A stretch of 64,000 nucleotides of DNA from Acidobacteriota bacterium (GTDB lineage: Bacteria; Acidobacteriota; Terriglobia; Bryobacterales; Bryobacteraceae), in contig JAFDVZ010000015.1 of the NCBI GenBank assembly GCA_018268715.1, forward strand, positions 100,538 through 164,537, given 5' to 3'. How positions within the stretch are numbered: the stretch's first letter is position 1; each line of letters begins with the position of its first letter. The notes beneath the pieces were generated by a model, which saw only the letters and a list, made by a program, of their open reading frames with translations, had not been told where the DNA came from and searched no databases. Shown piece by piece: positions 1 to 7,861 of the stretch. A program made the translations under genes and the position numbers.

Positions 1-398
1 ACCCGATTTCCCGCCGTCCGGCGCACCAGCGCGTACACCCCCGCCACCGTCGCCGCGCCGATCAGGATCGCCGGCAACCGCAGTGACCAAACGTTTGGGC
101 TCCATAGCCAAAAGATCAGCCCGAACAGCCAGGTCTTCGCCGCGCCTAGGTAGCTCATCAGCATCAGCGGCACATCGTGATGAAAAGCCCGTATTTTCAT
201 CTCTCTCGCCACCTCTGCGTACAGCGGCGAGGCGAACAGCGCCTCATCGTACTGGATGCCCGCATAGGGTGCGAGCGCGCAGGCGGCGGCCAGGAAGCCC
301 ACCACCGGCGTGACCCCGCTCACACACCGCTTGACAAGCAGTGTATGATCTTCTTTGCCTGATGGTTGAAAAGCTGCGTTGGGAGTCTCTGGGCTCAC
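1..398 (-). CDS. GT-C (GT39/ArnT-like) membrane glycosyltransferase, N-terminal fragment
   Basis: Minus-strand frame open from the window edge to a stop near 490. It reads through a hydrophobic segment (GVTPVVGFLAAACALAP) followed by AGIQYDEALFASPLYAEV and then several more hydrophobic stretches. An N-terminal membrane helix followed by a short loop with an Asp-Glu pair is the hallmark of lipid-linked-sugar glycosyltransferases of the GT39/ArnT/PMT type, where the acidic loop residue is catalytic. The C-terminal part lies outside the window. No ATG is available; GTG codons at 396-398 or 321-323 are candidate starts and neither has a clear ribosome site, so the start is uncertain. The sugar donor and acceptor cannot be told. 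Confidence 0.6.
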   Translation of the reverse strand, partial: MSPETPNAAFQPSGKEDHTLLVKRCVSGVTPVVGFLAAACALAPYAGIQYDEALFASPLYAEVAREMKIRAFHHDVPLMLMSYLGAAKTWLFGLIFWLWSPNVWSLRLPAILIGAATVAGVYALVRRTAGNR

Positions 399-996
399 GC
401 GCGCACCGGGTTTGTGGAGCGCGGATCCGGCGGGTTCAGTGCGCCGCCGCGACCTCGCATTGCGGGAAAAGTGTAATGCAATGAGAATTCTTTACAGTAA
501 CTCTACATTATACAGTTGCAGGCTGCTGTAACCTGATTCCGGCGAATTCGTCAGTACAGATTGCCAGTAAACAAACCGGCGAAGCGTCCGATGAGTCCTG
601 GCAGGCGTCAAAGCGGCGCCGGATCGCGAAGGGGTGAGAGGAAGTCCTGCTGAACGGAACTCCTCTCGCGTGGTCACGAAATTGCTAGCCGAGTGTGGTA
701 TGATTTCGGGTGCTGGATTTTACGCAGCGGCTCAACCGGGGACGAACGTTCGCCCCCCGCGGGCGCCGGCGGCTCACCTGAAATCCCCGCGCTTGGCAAT
801 TCTCGCGCAGGTATTCTGTAGCGAGACGGCCCGAACGCGCGCAAGATCCGATTTCGACGACGAACCGTATCGTTCGAAAGGGCGGCTTTGAAGCCGCGCC
901 AGACGTTCTGACGGAATTGAACCTTTTCGAGGATTCCGACGTCTAATCGAGTTGAACTGACTGTTAGAGAAGAACAAGAACAATAAGAGGTAAGCC
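399..996. other. Intergenic region upstream of the DksA-like gene
   Basis: About 600 bases between the divergent glycosyltransferase fragment and the DksA-like gene. Short ORFs occur but none has recognisable protein character. It contains a relatively AT-rich patch near 480-530 and an extended -10-like element at 699-704. I see no tRNA-like cloverleaf or other RNA gene. The leader of roughly 290 nt before the DksA-like gene is long enough to carry regulation, but no known riboswitch motif was recognised. Confidence 0.5.
696..704 (+). promoter_or_regulatory. Candidate extended -10 promoter for the DksA-like gene
   Basis: The sequence TGG-TATGAT at 696-704 fits an extended -10 element (TGN-TATAAT). 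The region 17 nt upstream does not match the -35 consensus, as is tolerated for extended -10 promoters. It would give a leader of about 280 nt. Assigned from sequence only. Confidence 0.35.
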
Positions 997-1380
997 ATGA
1001 CGAAGACCGAACTCAACAAGTACCGAAGCATCCTGGAGGAAAAGCAGGCCGAGCTCGAACAAGTGATCCGTAACCGCGAAGCCATCACCATCGAGAAGAG
1101 CCCGGATGCCCTGGATGAAGTGCAGCATGCGGCCGAGCGCGAACTCGCGATCCGCAATCTCGACCGCGAATCCAATCTCCTTCGCAACGTCCGCGCCGCG
1201 CTCCGCCGCATGGACGATGGCTCCTACGGAGTCTGCTTACATTGCGAAGAGGACATCAGCCCGAAGCGTTTGAACGCCGTGCCCTGGACGCCCTATTGCA
1301 TCCAGTGTCAGGAACAGGCCGACCGCAATCGCGAAGAGCTGAACGACTCGCTTGACGACCTGCTCGTAAACGCGGCGTAA
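997..1380 (+). CDS. DksA/TraR-family C4 zinc-finger protein
   Basis: 127-residue protein. The N-terminal two thirds is charged and helical (coiled-coil-like, residues 1-70). The C-terminal part carries CLHC...CIQC with Cys80, Cys83, Cys101 and Cys104, the C-x2-C-x17-C-x2-C zinc finger of the DksA/TraR family. Members insert the coiled coil into the RNA polymerase secondary channel and modulate promoter opening, often with ppGpp. An AGAGGT ribosome site lies just before the ATG. The gene stands alone, with a terminator behind it. Canonical DksA is about 150 residues, so this is a short relative, and its coiled-coil tip cannot be verified as DksA-like by eye. Confidence 0.85.
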   Translation: MTKTELNKYRSILEEKQAELEQVIRNREAITIEKSPDALDEVQHAAERELAIRNLDRESNLLRNVRAALRRMDDGSYGVCLHCEEDISPKRLNAVPWTPYCIQCQEQADRNREELNDSLDDLLVNAA

Positions 1381-1417
1381 TCCAACACGGTTCGGGTTTT
1401 CGCAGGCAGTATCGGAG

Positions 1418-1449
1418 GGCGCGGGCTATGCTCGCGCCTTTCGTGTTTT
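1418..1449 (+). terminator. Rho-independent terminator after the DksA-like gene
   Basis: GGCGCG (1418-1423) pairs with CGCGCC (1433-1438) around a 9-nt centre that itself contains a GC/GC pair, followed by TTTCGTGTTTT. It lies between the convergent DksA-like gene and pgeF and could serve both strands. Confidence 0.6.
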
Positions 1450-2150
1450 CAGACCCCGGCCCGAACTCCGCCGGCCCGAACTCCGATGGCCGCGATCATC
1501 CGCCCGGCCGCCTCGCGATCCCGCCGGAACGAATCGAGCGTCGGCGTACAGGCGGTGCAGGGCGCCCCGGTGAAAGCCTGCGTCGCCGGAACCCCCGCTT
1601 CCACCAACTGGCGCCGATTCACCTCAGTGAGATCGATCTTCACATGTCGATCGATGCCGTCCAACTCCGGAAACCACCGCCCGAACCGGCCCGCCACCTC
1701 TGGTCCCACCTCGTAACAGCACACCCCGATCGCTGGCCCGATCGCCGCCCATACGTCGCCCGGGACTGTCCCAAAACGCACCATCATCTCCGAAATGGTA
1801 CACTTCACGATCTCCGCCGAGGTCCCCTTCCACCCCGCGTGGACCGCCGCCACCGCCCGCCGACAGGCGTCAACCAGCAGCACCGGCACGCAGTCCGCCG
1901 TCCGGACCCCCACCAGCGCGCCCGGCTTCGACGCCACCAGCGCGTCGCCCTCGCCGATCCAGCCCGCTCCCGCCGCATCGGCGGCGACGACAATCGCCGA
2001 ATGCACCTGTTTGACCATCGACAGGCGCGCTGGGTCCGGCCACGCGCCGGACCGAGCCGTCCCGAAGCCATGCTCCAGCCACTCGAATTGTTCGAAAGCG
2101 GGGACGCGATAGACGTCCGTTTGGGAATCTTTCAGGTAGGCGACCTGCAC
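1449..2150 (-). CDS. pgeF: Purine nucleoside phosphorylase / laccase-domain protein YfiH (PgeF)
   Basis: About 233 residues from a GTG at 2148-2150, chosen because it lies 5 nt after the nuoB stop; a longer reading would run back into nuoB. The metal-binding catalytic triad of the YfiH/DUF152 family is present: His50 (KQVH), Cys87 (TADC) and His104 (HAGW), with the signatures VRTADCVPVLLVD and GPAIGVCCYEVG. Family members cleave purine nucleosides by phosphorolysis, and the E. coli member is linked to peptidoglycan editing. The segment between the N-terminal GFGT motif and QVH is shorter than the usual glycine-rich loop of the family. It probably forms a two-gene unit with nuoB. Confidence 0.85.
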   Translation of the reverse strand: MQVAYLKDSQTDVYRVPAFEQFEWLEHGFGTARSGAWPDPARLSMVKQVHSAIVVAADAAGAGWIGEGDALVASKPGALVGVRTADCVPVLLVDACRRAVAAVHAGWKGTSAEIVKCTISEMMVRFGTVPGDVWAAIGPAIGVCCYEVGPEVAGRFGRWFPELDGIDRHVKIDLTEVNRRQLVEAGVPATQAFTGAPCTACTPTLDSFRRDREAAGRMIAAIGVRAGGVRAGV

Positions 2151-2155
2151 TCCCC

Positions 2156-2761
2156 CTAGGATACTGGAGTGTAGATCTGCTTCATCTGCTCGACATCGGG
2201 CGCCGGGTTCTGCGTCTGCGCCACCATGACGCGCTTCTTGAAATCCTCGAGCATCGACGGATCCAGCCGGACCTCGGTCGGCCGCCGCACCAGCGACGTC
2301 ATCGTGTCGATCTTGTCCTGCAGCTTCATCAACCCGTAGAACAGGTTCTCCGGCCGCGGCGGGCAACCCACGATGTACACATCCACCGGCACGATCTTAT
2401 CCACGCCCTGCAGCGTCGAGTAGGTGTTGAACGGCCCGCCCACGTTGGCGCACGCGCCCATTGAAATCACCCACTTCGGATCCGGCATCTGATCGTAGAT
2501 CCGCTTCAGCACCGGAGCCATTTTCAGCGTCACCGTCCCCGCCACGATCATCAGGTCCGATTGCCTCGGACTCGGCCGGAACACCTCGGCTCCAAATCGC
2601 GCGATGTCGAACCGCGCCGCGCTCGCCGCGATCATCTCGATCGCGCAACACGCCAGCCCGAAGGTGAGCGGCCACACCGACGACTTACGCGCCCAGTTGA
2701 ACACGTAGTCGACGGAGGTCGTAAGAAAATTACGCTCAAACTGGTTTTCGAGGAACGGCAT
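2156..2761 (-). CDS. nuoB: NADH-quinone oxidoreductase subunit B (NuoB-like), solitary
   Basis: 201 residues, the normal length for NuoB, the complex I peripheral-arm subunit that holds the terminal 4Fe-4S cluster N2 next to the quinone site. All four ligands are visible: Cys38-Cys39 in GLACCAIEM, Cys104 in MGACANVGG and Cys133 in VGCPPRPE. No other nuo gene is within the window, and the gene sits between pgeF and a divergent aquaporin, so it is detached from any nuo operon here. The last 50 residues are less conserved. It could complement a nuo operon elsewhere in the genome lacking nuoB or be a second copy. Confidence 0.9.
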   Translation of the reverse strand: MPFLENQFERNFLTTSVDYVFNWARKSSVWPLTFGLACCAIEMIAASAARFDIARFGAEVFRPSPRQSDLMIVAGTVTLKMAPVLKRIYDQMPDPKWVISMGACANVGGPFNTYSTLQGVDKIVPVDVYIVGCPPRPENLFYGLMKLQDKIDTMTSLVRRPTEVRLDPSMLEDFKKRVMVAQTQNPAPDVEQMKQIYTPVS

Positions 2762-2845
2762 AGCTTAACTCTTGAGTTTACCACCAGCCACACGGGCCTT
2801 CGCGGCCCCAAAAAGCGCCCAAAAACGTCCACCGGCCGCTCGCAA

Positions 2846-2854
2846 TGATACAAT
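2846..2854 (+). promoter_or_regulatory. Extended -10 promoter for the GlpF-like gene
   Basis: TGA-TACAAT at 2846-2854 matches an extended -10. It overlaps the upstream ATG at 2845-2847, so transcription would begin after that ATG. This argues that translation starts at 2866, which has AGG 7 nt upstream. Confidence 0.45.
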
Positions 2855-2865
2855 TCCAGGTTCCT

Positions 2866-3636
2866 ATGGGTAAAGACCGTCTTGGCGCCGAGTTGATCGC
2901 CGAGTTCCTCGGAACGCTCGTCCTCATCGCATTCGGCAATGGCGTCGTGGCCATGGTCCTCCTGTTCGGTCACAACGTGCCGGGAGAAGTGGTGAACGGA
3001 GGCTTCACCAACATCACTCTCGCCTGGGGCCTGGCCGTCACCATGGGCATCTTCGTCGCCGGCAAGGTCAGCGGCGCGCACCTCAACCCCGCCGTAACCC
3101 TGGCCCTCGCCCTATTCCGCGGATTCCCGTGGAAAAAGGTGGTCCCCTACGCCCTCGCCCAAACCGCCGGCGCCTTCTGCGCAGCCGCCCTCGTCTACTG
3201 GAACTACCATCCGGCCTTCCTCAAAGCGGACCCCGGCCTCGACCATACCGCCGGCATCTTCACCACTTTCCCCGCCTTCCCCGACGTGCTCTCCGCCGGA
3301 CTCCTCGATCAGACCATCGGCACGGCGCTGCTCCTGCTTCTGATCTTCGCCATCGGCGACGAGTGGAACCAGCCCCTGGCCCCCGGCCTTGCGCCCATCC
3401 TCGTGGGACTGGTCGTCGTCGTCATCGGCATGGCCTTCGGCGGCATGCACGGCTACGCCATCAACCCGGCGCGCGACTTCGGCCCGCGCCTGTTCACCGT
3501 GCTCGCCGGATTCAAGAACAACGGACTCACCGACGGCCTGCCCGTCTGGTGGGTTCCCATCGTGGGGCCCCTGGCGGGCGGAGTCCTGGGAGCCGCCATC
3601 TGGGACTTCGGAATCCGCCGCTACCTGAAGCCGTAA
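2866..3636 (+). CDS. glpF: MIP-family channel, glycerol facilitator-like (GlpF/aquaporin)
   Basis: About 256 residues from the ATG at 2866; an in-frame ATG at 2845 is upstream but lies inside the likely promoter. The protein has six hydrophobic helices and both NPA half-helix motifs: HLNPAVTLAL early and INPARDFGPR late. Asp after the second NPAR is the position that typically separates glycerol facilitators from water-specific aquaporins, so small polyols such as glycerol are the likely substrates. It would sit in the inner membrane as a tetramer. No glycerol kinase or dehydrogenase is adjacent, so physiological use is open. Confidence 0.88.
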   Translation: MGKDRLGAELIAEFLGTLVLIAFGNGVVAMVLLFGHNVPGEVVNGGFTNITLAWGLAVTMGIFVAGKVSGAHLNPAVTLALALFRGFPWKKVVPYALAQTAGAFCAAALVYWNYHPAFLKADPGLDHTAGIFTTFPAFPDVLSAGLLDQTIGTALLLLLIFAIGDEWNQPLAPGLAPILVGLVVVVIGMAFGGMHGYAINPARDFGPRLFTVLAGFKNNGLTDGLPVWWVPIVGPLAGGVLGAAIWDFGIRRYLKP

Positions 3637-3639
3637 GCC

Positions 3640-3870
3640 CTACACCTTCGGCTTCGGCGGAGGCAGTTCCCGAGCCTCACACACCGACTGAAACCCAGCC
3701 CGATTGTGCGCGCCATCGCAGAACGGCTTATTCGCCGACTGTCCGCAGCGGCACAGCCCGATAGCCGTGCGCCCGGCCAGCCCAAACGCATTCCCGGCGG
3801 CGTCGCAAATCTCGAAGTCGCCCTCCAGCCGCAGCGGGCCGTTATTGAAAACAGTGACTTTGGTGGACAT
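3640..3870 (-). CDS. CDGSH iron-sulfur domain protein
   Basis: 76 residues with the single CDGSH-type motif CRCGQSANKPFCDGAH: Cys40, Cys42, Cys51 and His55 form the 3Cys-1His ligand set for a labile 2Fe-2S cluster, as in mitoNEET relatives. The cluster-binding part is C-terminal and the N-terminal 35 residues form a small beta segment (VFNNGPLRLEGDFEI). Bacterial members are soluble and generally of unknown redox role. TACCAT ends 8 nt before the ATG, suggesting leaderless transcription. It converges on the aquaporin gene with only 3 bp between the stops. Confidence 0.88.
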   Translation of the reverse strand: MSTKVTVFNNGPLRLEGDFEICDAAGNAFGLAGRTAIGLCRCGQSANKPFCDGAHNRAGFQSVCEARELPPPKPKV

Positions 3871-3903
3871 TCGTCACGATGGTAGCATGCGCCCCACCGC
3901 CGC

Positions 3904-5130
3904 CTACCGCGGGGTAATCAGCCCGCCCAGCTTGTCCTGCTCCGACATCGTGGACCTCGGAAACCGCGTCGAATAGGCCTCCAGATACTTCAGCCCCGCG
4001 CCGGTGTTAAACAACACCACGCGCTCGGCCGGCTTCAGGAACCCGCTCGCAAACAGCCGCCGGGCCGCCGCCACCGTGGCCGCTCCCTCGGGCGCCGCGA
4101 AGATGCCTTCGGTCGACCCCAACTCGGCCCCGGCGTCCAACATCTCCTCATCGTCCACAGCAATCGCAGTGCCACCGCTCTTGCGCACCGCATCCAGCAT
4201 CAGGAAATCGCCCAACGGCTTCGGCACCCGCAGCCCGCTGGCCGCCGTATGCGCGTCATTCCAGAACTCGCTGCGCGTCTCGCCGCGCTCAAAGGCCCGC
4301 ACTACGGGCGCGCACCCGGCCGCCTGCACCACCACCATCTTGGGCCGCTTCGACGAAATCCACCCCAGCGCCTCCATCTCCTCGAACGCCTTCCACATGC
4401 CGATCAGTCCCACGCCGCCGCCCGCCGGATAGAAGATGGCGTCGGGCAACTGCCAGCGGAAATCCTCGGCGATCTCATACCCCATCGTCTTCTTGCCTTC
4501 GATGCGGTACGGCTCCTTCAGCGTCGACACGTCGAACCAGCCCTCTTTGTCCTTGCGTTCGGCCACCATGCGCCCGCAATCGCTGATCAGCCCGTCCACT
4601 AGCGTCACGTGCGCGCCGAAGGCCTTGCATTCGACATAGTTCGAATTCGGCACGTCCTTGGGCATGAAGATATGCGCCTCGATGCCCGCCGCCGCCGCGT
4701 AAGCGGCCGCCGCGCTCGCCGCGTTGCCGGCCGAGGGAATGGCGATCTTCTGGATGCCGAACTCCTTGCACATCGACAGCGCGCACGACAGCCCGCGAGC
4801 CTTGAACGACCCCGTCGGCTGTATCCCCTCGTCCTTCACCCATACGTCGGAGCCGCCCAGCCGCTTGCCCAGCCGCTCCGTGCGAGTCATCGGCGACAAG
4901 CCCTCGCCCAGCGTCACAATCGACGACGGCTTGCTCACCGGCAGCACCGGCGCGTACCGCCACATATGCGGCGGACCGCTCTCAATCCACTCGCGGCTCC
5001 AGCTCTGGCGCGCCTTCTCCAGGTCATAGCGCACCAGCAGGGGCCCTCCGCACTCGCACAGGTTATGCGGCTGTCCCGCCGGGCGCGTCTTGCCGCACAG
5101 GCTGCATTCCAAATGGGTGATCGTTGTCAT
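3904..5130 (-). CDS. thrC: Threonine synthase
   Basis: 408 residues. A PLP-dependent fold type II enzyme converting O-phospho-L-homoserine to threonine, the last step of threonine biosynthesis. The Schiff-base lysine is Lys110 in PTGSFKARG, with the phosphate-binding [10 protein letters not shown] later in the chain. The N-terminus has a small zinc-ribbon-like segment with Cys9, Cys12, Cys25 and Cys27 (CSLCGK...CECGG), common in this clade of threonine synthases. It is monocistronic here. The related cysteate or 2,3-diaminopropionate synthases are alternatives but lack this N-terminal segment, so ThrC is favoured. Confidence 0.88.
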   Translation of the reverse strand: MTTITHLECSLCGKTRPAGQPHNLCECGGPLLVRYDLEKARQSWSREWIESGPPHMWRYAPVLPVSKPSSIVTLGEGLSPMTRTERLGKRLGGSDVWVKDEGIQPTGSFKARGLSCALSMCKEFGIQKIAIPSAGNAASAAAAYAAAAGIEAHIFMPKDVPNSNYVECKAFGAHVTLVDGLISDCGRMVAERKDKEGWFDVSTLKEPYRIEGKKTMGYEIAEDFRWQLPDAIFYPAGGGVGLIGMWKAFEEMEALGWISSKRPKMVVVQAAGCAPVVRAFERGETRSEFWNDAHTAASGLRVPKPLGDFLMLDAVRKSGGTAIAVDDEEMLDAGAELGSTEGIFAAPEGAATVAAARRLFASGFLKPAERVVLFNTGAGLKYLEAYSTRFPRSTMSEQDKLGGLITPR

Positions 5131-5270
5131 TTCGATGGATTCGCCCCCAGGATATCAGTTCGAAAAATGCGCGCGTCCGTGACAATTTCGACCCCGCTTC
5201 TGCGCACTTACCACAGGGACCCGTATCTTTGCCTGACAAACGGGCCCGTTGGAGTGGAGGAAACCATCAC

Positions 5271-6335
5271 ATGACCCGACGAATGTTCTTCGTGTCTCTG
5301 GCCGCGCTGTCGGCCGCCACCGCCGCGTTCGCGGCCCCGCCCCGTCCCATCGGCGATTCCCGCTTTCTCGCCTCCGTGCCCGCCCCGGGCTACCCGGAAG
5401 GCATCGCCATCCACGGCAACCGCGTCTACGTGTCCGGCCCGGCCGCCTTCAACGTCCCCGGCGCCCCCAGCATCTGGGTCTACGACAAGAACACGAACGC
5501 GCTCGTCGAAACCATCGAGGTGCAGGGCTTCGGCTCGCCCGTCTTCGGCGTCTCCTGCATCGCATTTGGAGACGGCGAGAAGCTCTACGTCGCTGCCGAA
5601 GGCGTCGGCATCGTTGAAGTCAACGTCGCCACCCGCGCCCAGCGGCTGTATGCGGGGGGCTTCCAATTCGTGGGCGGGTCGCAATATCAGTCCGGCCCGG
5701 CCATGCTGCTGAACGATCTGGCCTTCGACAAGCGCGGCTATCTCTACGTCACCGACAGCTTCCAGGCCGCCATCTGGCGCGTTCCGCCGGGCGGAGGCGC
5801 GCCCGTGTTGTGGTATCACAGCTCCCTGGTCGATGGCGTCTTCGGACCGAACGGCGTGCGCGTGGACGCCAAAAGCGAGAAGTTGTACTTCGACGTCACC
5901 CTTGTGCCGGGCGGCTTCGATCAGAACGGTCCGATCAATTCCACCGGCGCCGTCTACACGCTGCCGTTGATTGACAGCCCCACCGACAGCGATCTGCAAC
6001 TCTTTCACGCCTACCCGACCGAATCAGGCGGACTCTACGGCTCGGCCGGTCCCGACGGCGTCGCCTTCGGCAAGTCGGGAAACCTGTATGTCGCCCTCGC
6101 CGGAACCAGTCAGATCTCCGTCCTCTCGCCGAGCGGCCAGGAAATCGCCCGCTTCAGCGGACCCGCCGCCACATCGGACCCGAACCAGCCCCTGACCTGG
6201 CAGAATCCCGCCAACATCGCCATCGACAACAGCGGCAAGCGCCTGCTGGTCACCAACCACGCGAGCCTGGTGTCGAACCCCGTCTTCGCCATCTTCGACG
6301 TCTATGTCGACGATCACGAAGGCAAACTGTGGTGA
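5271..6335 (+). CDS. Secreted SMP-30/NHL-type beta-propeller protein
   Basis: 354 residues from the ATG at 5271, preceded by GGAGG about 10 nt upstream; the frame is open earlier, but the 5271 start places a clean signal peptide (MTRRMFFVSLAALSAATAAFA, cleavage near AFA-AP) at the N-terminus. The mature part has repeating blades such as GYPEGIAIHGNRVYVSG, LNDLAFDKRGYLYVTDS, GPDGVAFGKSGNLYVAL and PANIAIDNSGKRLLVTN, typical of the gluconolactonase/SMP-30/NHL propeller group. It is likely periplasmic. Some relatives hydrolyse lactones with a metal, but I cannot confirm the metal ligands, so no reaction is assigned. Confidence 0.75.
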   Translation: MTRRMFFVSLAALSAATAAFAAPPRPIGDSRFLASVPAPGYPEGIAIHGNRVYVSGPAAFNVPGAPSIWVYDKNTNALVETIEVQGFGSPVFGVSCIAFGDGEKLYVAAEGVGIVEVNVATRAQRLYAGGFQFVGGSQYQSGPAMLLNDLAFDKRGYLYVTDSFQAAIWRVPPGGGAPVLWYHSSLVDGVFGPNGVRVDAKSEKLYFDVTLVPGGFDQNGPINSTGAVYTLPLIDSPTDSDLQLFHAYPTESGGLYGSAGPDGVAFGKSGNLYVALAGTSQISVLSPSGQEIARFSGPAATSDPNQPLTWQNPANIAIDNSGKRLLVTNHASLVSNPVFAIFDVYVDDHEGKLW

Positions 6336-6586
6336 GTTAGCCGGCCGCCAGGCCTGAGATAGGGCGGACTTAGCCGCGTCTCCAGGAGCCCGCACCAGCA
6401 AGCAGAGCAGACGCTCCGGCTGCGGCGGGCTCTCGGACTGTTCGAGCACAGCGCATCTGGCGAATCAGCGAGTCGTGCGGATCCCGGTGGAGCAATTCCC
6501 GAACGCAAGGGCGTTTTATGAGGATCTGTCGCCTCTGCGGGAGCGCGGTAAGCGGTTCGACCGTGATTGCGCAATCACGCAGGGTC
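6336..6586. other. Non-coding or degraded sequence
   Basis: No convincing gene. A plus-strand frame around 6430-6640 has some protein-like composition, but it lacks a start and is not a family I recognise. Given the decayed HicBA genes beside it, this is probably a graveyard of accessory genes. Confidence 0.4.
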
Positions 6587-6670
6587 TTATACAGGAGGCT
6601 TGGCCCGACAGACCCGCCCGAGCGTGTCGGAACAACAGTGCTCGCCGGTGACGCGCGGAGTCCGGCTCAT
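6587..6670 (-). pseudogene. hicA toxin remnant
   Basis: Starts with ATG overlapping the stop of the hicB remnant in an ATGA arrangement, which is the usual hicB-hicA junction. The first residues, MSRTPRVTGEH, match the HicA opening (xxxPRVTGxE), but the frame degenerates and stops after 27 codons. The dsRBD-like core and the catalytic His are missing, so it should be inactive. Confidence 0.5.
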
Positions 6671-6826
6671 GGGGCGATGGCGACGCGCTGAATCCTGACG
6701 AACTCCAACTCCGGTTCCGCGGCCCCTTCGATCCAAGACAGAGTTCGATCGCCTCGCGAATGCGCTCGGTCACCTCGTCAAGAGACCGCGCTTGCGTATG
6801 GCAAACCGGTATGAGGCTACGTACTA
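6667..6826 (-). pseudogene. hicB antitoxin remnant with frameshift
   Basis: One frame gives VCHTQARSLDEVTERIREAI followed by ELCL, and a second frame continues AAEPELEFVRIQRVAIAP then stop. Together they reproduce the C-terminal two thirds of a HicB antitoxin (the CHTQA-SLDE-ERI-EAI-L core plus the EFVGIQRV tail). The frame shift falls in the GGGG run near 6712-6718 and the N-terminal strand is missing. A decayed toxin-antitoxin locus. Confidence 0.6.
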
Positions 6827-7135
6827 GCCTTCAGCGTCGCGTTCGCTCACGACATCAAACTGGCGTGGCATTGGATCCTCATTCTGATTGACCTGCGAAC
6901 TGACGCGCGCATCCACGGCTGAATCCGGCGCCAACGGCGTTTGTAGGGAGTAGTCCGGCCCGAGGCTCCGAAGATGCGATTGTCCGAGTTGCGCGTGATA
7001 CGCCGGAGGCCGCGGACCGGTGGCTACAAGGCGACTTCTCGGGATCTATCTGGGCCCGGGCGCGCCAAGCTGCGGCCGCACCTTCCGTCGCAGCTGCATA
7101 GGGAGTTGGGCGGCGCTCGGAACTGCCGCGGCTGC
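6827..7135. other. Intergenic, no gene recognised
   Basis: Roughly 300 bases between the HicBA relic and the DUF433/PIN pair. No ORF with protein-like composition, no RNA gene, and no strong inverted repeat was seen. Confidence 0.4.
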
Positions 7136-7141
7136 TAAAAT
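7133..7141 (+). promoter_or_regulatory. Extended -10 of a probably leaderless toxin-antitoxin operon
   Basis: TGC-TAAAAT at 7133-7141 ends 6 nt before the ATG at 7148, with no ribosome site between. The transcript would start at or next to the start codon. Confidence 0.5.
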
Positions 7142-7147
7142 GGCGGT

Positions 7148-7378
7148 ATGTTCGACCGGATCACGTTCGATCCCGCCGTGATGCGCGGACGCGCCTGCAT
7201 TCGCGGCATGCGAATGACCGTCTCGCTCATCGTAAACCTCGTGGCGAACGGAATGTCAACGGACGACATCATCCGCGAGTATCCTGAACTCGAAGGCGAA
7301 GATGTACGGCAGTCTCTCCAGTACGCTTCCGCGCTCGCCAACGAGGAAATCGGGTTTTTCAAGAGCCCTGCGGCGTGA
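7148..7378 (+). CDS. DUF433 antitoxin (VapB45-like)
   Basis: 76 residues matching the DUF433 pattern almost end to end: ITFDPAVMRGRACIRGMRMTV, then VANGMSTDDIIREYPELEGEDVRQSL and a tail AANEEI-like segment. The middle is a helix-turn-helix used for DNA binding and operon autoregulation, and the C-terminus normally binds the partner PIN toxin. The stop TGA overlaps the GTG start of the next gene (GTGA), so the two are translationally coupled. Its partner supports the assignment as a type II antitoxin. Confidence 0.85.
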   Translation: MFDRITFDPAVMRGRACIRGMRMTVSLIVNLVANGMSTDDIIREYPELEGEDVRQSLQYASALANEEIGFFKSPAA

Positions 7379-7743
7379 GATTCCTGGCCGACATGGGCGT
7401 GTCGCTGACCACAGTGGCAGCGTTGCGCGCGGCCGGTCATGACGCTATCCATCTGCGTGACGAAGGACTGATCCGCCTTCCCGATCCAGAGATTGTGGCC
7501 AAGGCTGTGGCGGAAAGTCGAATCGTCCTCACATTCGATCTCGATTTCGGAGACATCCTCGCAATCGCCCGGAGCGAGGCGCCAAGCGTGATCATCTTCC
7601 GATTGCGAAACCAAACTCCCGCGGCCGTTAATCCTCGGCTCTTTCGCGTCATCCTCGACTGTGCGGCGACACTCGCCCGCGGAGCGCTTGTGATCATTGA
7701 GGACGAAGGTTTCCGAGTTCGCCGCCTGCCGATTCGGCCATGA
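7375..7743 (+). CDS. DUF5615 PIN-like toxin (VapC45-like)
   Basis: 122 residues starting with GTG overlapping the antitoxin stop. It has the compact PIN-like order of the DUF5615/Mut7-C group: FLADMGVS at the N-terminus, AAGHDAIHLRD, then VLTFDLDFGDI carrying the central acidic pair. These acidic residues coordinate Mg/Mn in RNA cleavage by PIN nucleases. Canonical members have Asp-Glu (LADEN/LVDE) where this protein reads LADMG, so one acidic position may be lost and activity is worth testing. Together with the DUF433 gene it forms a VapBC45-type toxin-antitoxin pair. Confidence 0.82.
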   Translation: MRFLADMGVSLTTVAALRAAGHDAIHLRDEGLIRLPDPEIVAKAVAESRIVLTFDLDFGDILAIARSEAPSVIIFRLRNQTPAAVNPRLFRVILDCAATLARGALVIIEDEGFRVRRLPIRP

Positions 7744-7861
7744 CGGCCTTCGCTCGAGGCGGCCATTGCCTCCTGGAGTATCAGAAGGCGGCTTCAGCGG
7801 ACCTATCCGGCGACGACGGCGCCTCTGTCCGACTGGCCGACCAGGTGTCCGATTCAATGCT

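Noticed and set aside
1449..2366. PgeF extended to 305 residues
   Set aside because: The first 70 residues run through nuoB in another frame and look nothing like the family.
2845..2865. Upstream ATG of the GlpF-like gene
   Set aside because: Overlaps a TGA-TACAAT extended -10 promoter and lacks a ribosome site; 2866 fits better.
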